A stretch of 64,000 nt of DNA from Roseibacillus sp. GTDB taxonomy: Bacteria; Verrucomicrobiota; Verrucomicrobiia; Verrucomicrobiales; Akkermansiaceae. The translations under genes were made by a program, and so were the position numbers. The stretch's first letter is position 1; every line of letters begins with the position of its first letter. The notes beneath the pieces are model-generated. The model searched no databases. It was not told where the DNA came from and saw only the letters and a program-made list of their open reading frames with translations. This document shows, piece after piece, positions 57,960 through 64,000 of this stretch. The stretch spans positions 1 through 64,000 of the forward strand of contig JAKVCR010000047.1 in NCBI GenBank assembly GCA_022448985.1, written 5' to 3'.

Positions 57960-60900
57960 ATGAACTCCCGAGTATTCCTCCCCCTGGCAGGCCTGATGGC
58001 CTCCTTCTCCCTCCTCAGCAGCAGCTTTGTCCTCGCCGCGACTTACGAGCAGGACTTCGACGCTTATCCTGACGGCACCACTGATCTCGGTGACGGCACC
58101 GTCATCACCGGTGCGGCCGCCAGCGTCCAGGGAGGACGCCTCCAGCTCACCATCGACAACCAGGGCCTTGGATTCTCCAGCTTCAATATCCCGGCCTTGG
58201 CTGGTTCTTCCGCAGGCTGGACCGCCACCTGGGACTACGAGCTCTACGACAGCCCCGGTGCCAATCCGCCGGCCGACGGGTTCTCCTTCAACTACGGTGA
58301 CTTTCAGCTCAACGAGCGGGGACAGGCCGAGGAAGGCATGGCCACCCGTCCGGGCGTGAACAACAACCTCTCCTTCGAGGTCGACACCTGGATGAACTTC
58401 GACACCGAGCAGGGCGTCAACATCTCCGGGATCTTGAACGGTGCCGATGTCCAGGACGGCCTGAGCGCCTTCAACAACGGACCCATTCTCAATGACGGCC
58501 AGCGGGTCACCGGCAGTATGACCGCCAGCTACGATGCCGGCGCCGGGACGGTGTCCTTCACCACCGATGGCCTCGAGACCAATGCCGACTTCGATGGCAT
58601 CGCTCTTCCTGCCGGGGTTGTCGGAGACGACGGCTATAACTTCGGTTTCTCGGCCCGTGTTGGTGGTGCCAACCAGGACCTCTTCATCGACAACCTCGTC
58701 ATCACAACCGATGATGGAGGAGGCGGCAACCCGGACCGCGATGGAGACGGTCTCTCCAATGTCTATGAGGAAGCCAACGGCCTTGATCCCGACGACGATG
58801 GAACCATTGGCGAATCGGCCCCCGGGGCCATGGACGGTCCTAACGGTGCCCTCGGCGACCCCGACGGCGACAGCCTGACCAATACCGAGGAACGGGACCT
58901 CGGAACCGATCCCCAGGACGTCGACACCGACGGCGATGATCTAACCGACAATGTCGAGGACGGCGGTGGCATCTACGTCAGCGCCAGCCAGACCGGAACC
59001 GACCCCCTCACGGCCGATACCGATGGTGATGGCCTCCCCGACGGCGTGGAGAATCCCAACCTGCCCTTCGTGAATGCCAGTCAGCCCGGCACCGACCCGA
59101 ATAATCGCGACACCGACGGCGACTTCACCGGTGACGGAGACGAGATTAACCAGGGACGCGACCCCACCGTCTCTGACGGCGGCGGCGGCGCGGCCTACGT
59201 CCAGGACTTTACCTACCCCGATGGCACCATCGATCTCGGTGACGGAAGCATCATCACCGGTGCGGCCGCCAGCGTCCAGGGTGGACGCCTCCAGCTCACC
59301 ATCGACAACCAGGGCCTTGGATTCTCCAGCTTTGCCATCCCCGCCCTGGAAGGGTCTTCCGAAGGCTGGAGGGCCACTTTCGATCTTGAGCTCTTCGACA
59401 GCGTTGGTGGCAACCCCCCGGCTGACGGCTTCTCTTTCAACTACGGTGATGCCGCCCCCGATGCGCGGGGAAATGCCGAGGAAGGCATGCATGAATTCGC
59501 ACAGGACAATCTCTCCTTTGAAGTGGACACCTGGATGAACGGCGATGCCGAACAGGGAGTCAACATCTCCGGGGTCCTCAACGGGGTGGACATCCAGGAC
59601 GGTCTCAATGCCTTCAACAACGGACCCATTCTTAACGATGGCCAGCGGGTCACCGGCACGGTCGAAATCAGCTGGGATCCGGCCAACGGGGCAAGCTTCA
59701 CAACCACGGGCCTGGAGACCAACGCCGACTTCGTCAATGTCAACACCGGTGACTTCCAGGGTAATGATGACTTCACCTACATCATCTCAGCCCGCGTGGG
59801 TGGAGCCAACCAGGACCTCTTCATCGATAACCTTGTCGTGACGACCGGCGCTCCCGGGGATAGCGACAACGATGGCCTTTCGGATACCTACGAACTCGCC
59901 AATGGCCTTGATCCCAATGACGACGGAACCACCGGGGAATCCTCGCCCGGGGCCATGGACGGCCCCAACGGGGCCCTCGGCGATCCCGACGGTGATGGAT
60001 TGACCAATATCGAGGAGCGGGACCTGGGTACCGATCCCCAGGATGATGACAGCGACGACGACGGACTCCTCGACGGGGTCGAGGACGGCGGCGGTGTCTA
60101 CGTGAGCAGTTCCCAGACCGGAACCGATCCCCGCAATGCCGACACCGATGGTGATGGCCTCTCGGACGGAGTGGAGAATCCCAACCTCTCCTTCGTGGAT
60201 GCCAGTCAGCCCGGGACCGATCCCAATAATGCTGACACCGACGGCGACACCGTGGGAGACAATGCCGAGATCTCCCAGGGACGGAACCCCACCGTCTACA
60301 ATGCACCTCCCACCGGCTACTGCCAGGACTTCGACAGCTATCCCAATGGCACAACCGACCTTGGTGATGGCACCATCATCGCCGGCCAGGCCGCCAGCGT
60401 GGAGGATGGCCAGCTCCGCCTCACCATCGACGGGCAGGGCCTTGGCTTCTCCAGCTTCTCCATCCCGGGACTGGGAGGATCCTCCCAGGGCTGGACCGCC
60501 ACCTTCGATGTCACCCTTGAGGACGGGCCCGGCGCCGAGGTGCCAGCCGATGGCTTCTCCTTCAACTACGGCAACGCCCCCCTCGGCACCCTCGGCTTTG
60601 CGGAGGAAGGCATTGACCCCAACGATGCATCGGAGAATCTCTCCTTCGAGGTCGACACCTGGATGAACTTCGACACCGAACAGGGTGTCAATATTTCCGG
60701 TGTGGCCGGGGGAGCAAGTGTCGGAGAACTGGCCTTCACCAACGGACCCATCCTTAACGACGGAGCTACCGTCACCGGCACGGTTTCGATTACCTGGGAT
60801 CCGGCCAACGGGGTTAGCTTCATCACCACCGGCTTCGACACCAACGCCGACTTCATCAACGTCGACCCCGGTGCCTTTGTCGCCGAGGACTCCCACACCT

Positions 60901-61718
60901 TCATCATCTCCGCCCGGGTGGGTGGAGCCAATGAGACCCTCCTCATCGACAATCTCTGCATCCTCACCGGACCGCCCACCAAGACGCAGTTCGAACTCAG
61001 GAATGTGGGTAGCGATCTGGAATTCACCTTCGATAGCGTGGCCGGCAAGGTCTACGACATCCTCAGCACCACCGACCCGGAAGCAGAACCGGATCCCTCT
61101 TCCTGGGCCGTGTGGAAGGCCGGGATTGCCGCCACCGCTCCCGTTAACGTGGAAAGCTTCGCGCGCCCTGCGGATTCCAAGCGCTTCTTCGTCATCCAGG
61201 AGAAGGAGGCTCCCCCCTTCTTCGTCGAGGACTTCGAATCCGGACCGGGTGGCTGGACCACGGGCGTGAACGACGCCAATGGTCAAACCACCTGGGCGCT
61301 GGGCTCGCCCAATGGCAGCACTGGTCCCATCACCGGTGCTGACGGCTCAGCCAACGCCTTCACCACCAACATTGGTGACTATGCGGACAACGCCGACATT
61401 TTCCTGCGCTCTCCCGTAATCGACCTCACCGGTGGTGGCATCACAAGTGCCACCCTCACCATGGATCACTTCCGTGATGCCGACGGATTCGGGGATCTCT
61501 TCGGGGTCCGCATAATCAGGGCAAGCGACCTGGCCGTCCTGGCGGATATCGATCCCGATTCCACTGTATTTGACGCGGACTGGGAGCCGTTCAGCGAAAC
61601 CCTGCCCGCCTCCGCGGTGGGAGAACAGATCATTCTTGAGTTCTGGTTCACCAGCGACGCCAGCGCCGATGCCTTCAGTGGCTGGTCCATCGACAACGTC
61701 GCTATCGAAATTCAGTAA
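57960..61718 (+). CDS. Large secreted multi-repeat protein (three lectin-like domains, TSP3-type calcium linkers, MAM-like C-terminus)
   Basis: Protein of 1252 aa with a signal peptide (first 27 residues). Three copies of the domain in the upstream PEP-CTERM protein lie at about 29-250, 413-629 and 784-1005. Copies 1-2 and 2-3 are joined by about 150-residue Asp/Gly-rich thrombospondin-type-3-like calcium-binding linkers (DRDGDGLSNVYEE, DTDGDGLPDGVENPN, SQPGTDPNN). The C-terminus (about 1005-1252) has a small beta domain and a choice-of-anchor/MAM-like module (FFVEDFESGPGGWTTG ... SGWSIDNVAIEIQ). There is no PEP-CTERM tail, so it is probably released or held by partners. An adhesive or polysaccharide-binding role is likely. 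Confidence 0.88.
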   Translation: MNSRVFLPLAGLMASFSLLSSSFVLAATYEQDFDAYPDGTTDLGDGTVITGAAASVQGGRLQLTIDNQGLGFSSFNIPALAGSSAGWTATWDYELYDSPGANPPADGFSFNYGDFQLNERGQAEEGMATRPGVNNNLSFEVDTWMNFDTEQGVNISGILNGADVQDGLSAFNNGPILNDGQRVTGSMTASYDAGAGTVSFTTDGLETNADFDGIALPAGVVGDDGYNFGFSARVGGANQDLFIDNLVITTDDGGGGNPDRDGDGLSNVYEEANGLDPDDDGTIGESAPGAMDGPNGALGDPDGDSLTNTEERDLGTDPQDVDTDGDDLTDNVEDGGGIYVSASQTGTDPLTADTDGDGLPDGVENPNLPFVNASQPGTDPNNRDTDGDFTGDGDEINQGRDPTVSDGGGGAAYVQDFTYPDGTIDLGDGSIITGAAASVQGGRLQLTIDNQGLGFSSFAIPALEGSSEGWRATFDLELFDSVGGNPPADGFSFNYGDAAPDARGNAEEGMHEFAQDNLSFEVDTWMNGDAEQGVNISGVLNGVDIQDGLNAFNNGPILNDGQRVTGTVEISWDPANGASFTTTGLETNADFVNVNTGDFQGNDDFTYIISARVGGANQDLFIDNLVVTTGAPGDSDNDGLSDTYELANGLDPNDDGTTGESSPGAMDGPNGALGDPDGDGLTNIEERDLGTDPQDDDSDDDGLLDGVEDGGGVYVSSSQTGTDPRNADTDGDGLSDGVENPNLSFVDASQPGTDPNNADTDGDTVGDNAEISQGRNPTVYNAPPTGYCQDFDSYPNGTTDLGDGTIIAGQAASVEDGQLRLTIDGQGLGFSSFSIPGLGGSSQGWTATFDVTLEDGPGAEVPADGFSFNYGNAPLGTLGFAEEGIDPNDASENLSFEVDTWMNFDTEQGVNISGVAGGASVGELAFTNGPILNDGATVTGTVSITWDPANGVSFITTGFDTNADFINVDPGAFVAEDSHTFIISARVGGANETLLIDNLCILTGPPTKTQFELRNVGSDLEFTFDSVAGKVYDILSTTDPEAEPDPSSWAVWKAGIAATAPVNVESFARPADSKRFFVIQEKEAPPFFVEDFESGPGGWTTGVNDANGQTTWALGSPNGSTGPITGADGSANAFTTNIGDYADNADIFLRSPVIDLTGGGITSATLTMDHFRDADGFGDLFGVRIIRASDLAVLADIDPDSTVFDADWEPFSETLPASAVGEQIILEFWFTSDASADAFSGWSIDNVAIEIQ
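58101..58241 (+). repeat. DNA-level duplicate of 57160-57300
   Basis: This 141-base block differs from 57160-57300 at only six positions by my count, nearly all silent third-position changes. The match extends more loosely through the whole domain (57100-57775 against 58045-58710). More diverged copies start near 59196 and 60310. This indicates recent duplication or gene conversion between the two adjacent genes. Confidence 0.85.
59857..60296 (+). repeat. Second copy of the TSP3-like linker (first at 58730-59180)
   Basis: Both linkers encode the same order of motifs: LSN/D-YE-ANGLDP, PGAMDGPNGALGDPDGD, ERDLGTDPQD, VEDGGG-YVS-SQTGTDP, DTDGDGL-DGVENPNL and SQPGTDPNN. The DNA is clearly related but more diverged than the domain copies at 57160 and 58101, so linker plus domain probably duplicated as one unit. 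Confidence 0.8.
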
Positions 61719-61747
61719 CATATCCGCCGTAGCAACCCTCTTCAATG

Positions 61748-61778
61748 GGGCCATCCCGCAATGGGATGGCCCTATTTT
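61748..61778 (+). terminator. Intrinsic terminator after the large repeat protein
   Basis: A perfect 10-bp stem GGGCCATCCC (61748-61757) / GGGATGGCCC (61763-61772) with loop GCAAT is followed by TATTTTA. It lies 30 bases after the stop at 61718. Confidence 0.8.
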
Positions 61779-61903
61779 ACACTACCGGAACGGTATCTCT
61801 ACATCCTCGACCCCGGATGGAGTCCATCCTTCCTGCAACCACTGCCGCAGGCTCACTCCTTGAAAAACGGTCCATTCGGGTCTACTACTGACCGGACGGC
61901 AAG

Positions 61904-64000
61904 ATGAAGATCCCCTGCCCAGTCTGCGCAACGGTGATCAAGGCCCGGGAAGAACATGCCGGCCTGAAGAACCGCTGTGTCACCTGCGGAACGAAGTTCC
62001 TCATTCCGTCCTGCGAGGATGCGGAAGCGGAAATCCTTGAGCGCGGGGAGGCCCCGCAGTCGACAGGGCCCAAACTCCAGGTCCGCCCACCAAAAACCGC
62101 TCCTCTCCTCAAACCCGGCAAACACCGCCCTCTGGTCAATCCCCGGAGCGAGGAACAACCACAGGGCCCTCGCAAACTGCTCACCTCTTCCGATCCGCTG
62201 GGGGCTCCTACCGGCACCCCCGGCAGCAAAGTGTTCCGGGCCCTCCCCTCCGTTCCTCCGCCCCGGACTCCCGGGGAGGAGGAAACCGAGACCGCGCCAG
62301 AAGTTCCCGCCCGGAAGAAGTTGAAGCGTCGAAAGATCGCCAGCAAGAAGACCTCAAAAAAACACAGCCTTGAGCACCTCCCTGCTCTCGATCCAGACCC
62401 GGAGCCACTGAAAGAGGACCCCCGGCAGGAATCACCTCCCGATACAACCGCCCTCCTCGGTGGGCCCGGGAGCACACCCGCGGAGGTCACGTCCAACCCT
62501 GGATCAAAGACTCCTTCTGAGGAAGATCCCGATCCAACCGGAACCTCTCTTCCTGCCACCACGAAACTTGCGGACCCGCCAGAAATAAAGAACCGCTCAA
62601 GAGCAAAGCCGCGCCCGTCCTCTCCTGATCCGGAAGCTGCCCCTCCCCGCAAACGATCCCGGGACGGACAAGAACGAGGGAAAAAAGCCACCCCCTCCCT
62701 TCGCACCGGAACCGATCGTCCCCTGCCGGACCGCGGCAGGCACGGGAGCTTCCATGATCTGAAGGTCAAGCGCACCCAGAAGGATGCCAGGGGAATCGTG
62801 CAGGCCATTGTCGTCCTCAGCATCTGCGCTGTTGTGGCCCTCCTCTTCTTCTCCAGCATGGGCCGGGAAGATGATAATTCCCGGACCTCCAACCCTGCCT
62901 TTGTTCCTGACAGGGAATCTGGACCCGGTTCCGGGGCCAAGATGGACCCGACAGATCCGGAACCCATGTCAAAACCGGAACAGGGTACTGAAGTGGCTGG
63001 GGCTGACCATCACTGGAAGGATCTCATCTCTCCCTGGATCGAACACTACTGCCTCGACTGCCACGACGAGGCCAATGAGGAGGGCGGACTCGAACTGGAA
63101 CGCTTCACCAGCGAAAAGCTGGCCCTGACCGAACCCCACATCTGGGAAAAAGCGGCCCAACTGGTCAGGATGGGGGACATGCCCCCACGCGACCGCTTTA
63201 ACCTTCCCAGCAGCGAAGAGCGTGCACAGTTCGTGACCTGGGTGCGATCCGTAAGCAAACGCTGGGACGCCGGGGAGTTCGGAAAGGATCCTGGCCGTAC
63301 CACCATCCGGCGCATGACCAAGAACGAGTACAACTACACCATGCGCGACCTTTTCGGACTCAAGATCCGGCCAGCCGACAACTTTCCCGAGGACGGCGGG
63401 GGTGAGGACGGGTTCGACAACAATGCGGATGCCCTCTTCCTGCCACCCCTTCTGATGGAGAATTACGTGGAAGCGGCGGGCCTCCTCGTCAACGAGATCT
63501 ACAGGAATCAGGATTCGTTCCGCCGCTGGCTCTTTGCCTTTCCGCATAACGAAGGCGGTGCGCCCGCCGCTGCCCGCAAGGTCCTGAACCACTGGATGCC
63601 TCTTATCTACCGCCGCCCGGTGGACAGCCAGGAAGTCGAGAACCTCGTCTCCATCCTGCGGTTTCAGATGGACAAGAAGAAGAAGGAATACCGCGAAGCG
63701 ATGAAGATGCCGCTCCTCGCCATCCTGATTTCTCCCCATTTCCTTTATCGCTCCGAGAAGATCCTGGAGGGCAGCAAGCCCTACCGGGTGGACGACATTG
63801 ATCTCGCCAGCCGCCTTTCCTACTTTCTCTGGTCCTCGACCCCTGACCAGCAATTGCTCAAACTTGCTTTCGAGGGCAAGTTGAGCGATCCACAGATCTA
63901 CGAGAAGGAGGTCCGCCGCATGCTGGTGGACGAGAAGGCCAAATCCCTTGGTATGCACTTCGGTGGACAGTGGCTCAAGTGGGAAGACCTGCGCTCTCGC
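61904..64000 (+). CDS. Zinc-ribbon / transmembrane / DUF1587-DUF1592 planctomycete cytochrome, 3' end missing
   Basis: Open from ATG 61904 to the window edge (699 codons). It starts with a PVC-style zinc ribbon (CPVC at 5-8, CVTC at 26-29) and a long Pro/Lys/Arg-rich disordered cytoplasmic linker (about 40-295). One TM helix follows (IVQAIVVLSICAVVALLFF, about 300-318), then an external part: heme site CLDCHDE (about 384), DUF1587 (TTIRRMTKNEYNYTMRDLFG), DUF1595-like (about 540-600) and DUF1592 (SRLSYFLWSSTPDQQL). DUF1588/1585 and a DUF1552 partner would be expected beyond the edge. Unlike the homologue at 5513, which has a cleavable signal, this one appears anchored with a cytoplasmic zinc domain. 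Confidence 0.9.
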   Translation, partial: MKIPCPVCATVIKAREEHAGLKNRCVTCGTKFLIPSCEDAEAEILERGEAPQSTGPKLQVRPPKTAPLLKPGKHRPLVNPRSEEQPQGPRKLLTSSDPLGAPTGTPGSKVFRALPSVPPPRTPGEEETETAPEVPARKKLKRRKIASKKTSKKHSLEHLPALDPDPEPLKEDPRQESPPDTTALLGGPGSTPAEVTSNPGSKTPSEEDPDPTGTSLPATTKLADPPEIKNRSRAKPRPSSPDPEAAPPRKRSRDGQERGKKATPSLRTGTDRPLPDRGRHGSFHDLKVKRTQKDARGIVQAIVVLSICAVVALLFFSSMGREDDNSRTSNPAFVPDRESGPGSGAKMDPTDPEPMSKPEQGTEVAGADHHWKDLISPWIEHYCLDCHDEANEEGGLELERFTSEKLALTEPHIWEKAAQLVRMGDMPPRDRFNLPSSEERAQFVTWVRSVSKRWDAGEFGKDPGRTTIRRMTKNEYNYTMRDLFGLKIRPADNFPEDGGGEDGFDNNADALFLPPLLMENYVEAAGLLVNEIYRNQDSFRRWLFAFPHNEGGAPAAARKVLNHWMPLIYRRPVDSQEVENLVSILRFQMDKKKKEYREAMKMPLLAILISPHFLYRSEKILEGSKPYRVDDIDLASRLSYFLWSSTPDQQLLKLAFEGKLSDPQIYEKEVRRMLVDEKAKSLGMHFGGQWLKWEDLRSR

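Noticed and set aside
59787-61286. Minus-strand open frame of 499 codons opposite the repeat protein
   Set aside because: Antisense of Asp/Gly repeats; its own apparent repeats simply mirror the coding strand.
57040-61718. CRISPR array or satellite DNA in the repeat-rich region
   Set aside because: Repeats are long, diverged, in frame and separated by coding linkers; there is no short direct repeat with unique spacers.

Overview
The window reads as one chromosomal stretch of a GC-rich bacterium of the Planctomycetes-Verrucomicrobia-Chlamydiae (PVC) superphylum, most likely a verrucomicrobial heterotroph. This rests on gene content: repeated pairs of secreted heme-binding 'planctomycete cytochrome' proteins (DUF1549/DUF1553 or DUF1587/1592/1588/1585) with Tat-exported DUF1501 or DUF1552 partners, two DUF1080 proteins, formylglycine sulfatases, a PVC-type GDSL/dehydrogenase/HEAT/cytochrome fusion, an UnbV/ASPIC FG-GAP protein, and a PEP-CTERM protein of the verrucomicrobial type (VPEPSGLALLGLGALGFF then four Arg). 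Shine-Dalgarno sequences are mostly weak. No rRNA, tRNA, CRISPR, transposase or phage gene was seen, and no stretch over 300 bases lacks a gene.

Layout. 1-531 (-): 5' part of a class IV aminotransferase cut by the window edge. 767-3991 (-): large hybrid histidine kinase. 4077-7861 (-): DUF1592-type cytochrome plus DUF1552 pair. 8022-12098 (+): four-gene sugar/sugar-acid operon (TIM-barrel isomerase, aldo/keto reductase, tagaturonate epimerase family, fuconolactonase-like amidohydrolase). 12140-15409 (-): tricorn-like protease. 15652-17804 (+): cytochrome/copper-monooxygenase-like/EF-hand protein plus redoxin. 17819-23848 (-): DUF1080, thioredoxin-like protein and the large PVC heme protein. 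23950-27944: esterase, an acyltransferase-3 membrane protein with an inserted ankyrin domain, sulfatase. 28009-32725 (-), 34144-37844 (+) and 44737-49383 (+): three PSD1-type cytochrome/DUF1501 pairs, interspersed with a second DUF1080, a beta-propeller protein, a second sulfatase, a LarA-like protein, a DEAD-box helicase and an esterase. 49414-52752 (-) and 53000-56851 (+): two divergent long genes, each interrupted by an in-frame TGA. 57040-61718 (+): PEP-CTERM protein and a large secreted protein built from repeats of the same domain. 61904-64000 (+): zinc-ribbon/TM/DUF1592 cytochrome running off the right edge.

Taken together the genes suggest a periplasmic and cell-surface programme for breaking down sulfated, deoxy-sugar or uronic-acid-rich polysaccharides: sulfatases, esterases, DUF1080 hydrolase-like proteins, cytochrome modules and intracellular sugar-acid enzymes. 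That is inference from families.

The most notable observation is the UGA at 54893-54895 in the FG-GAP/ASPIC/TlpA/TPR gene. Both sides are in the same frame and belong to one continuous protein family. Eleven bases after the UGA a 6-bp hairpin carries a GGUCG apical loop, which is the geometry and loop core of a bacterial SECIS element. This makes the protein a candidate selenoprotein. The neighbouring divergent gene has an in-frame UGA with much weaker SECIS support and may simply carry a nonsense mutation.
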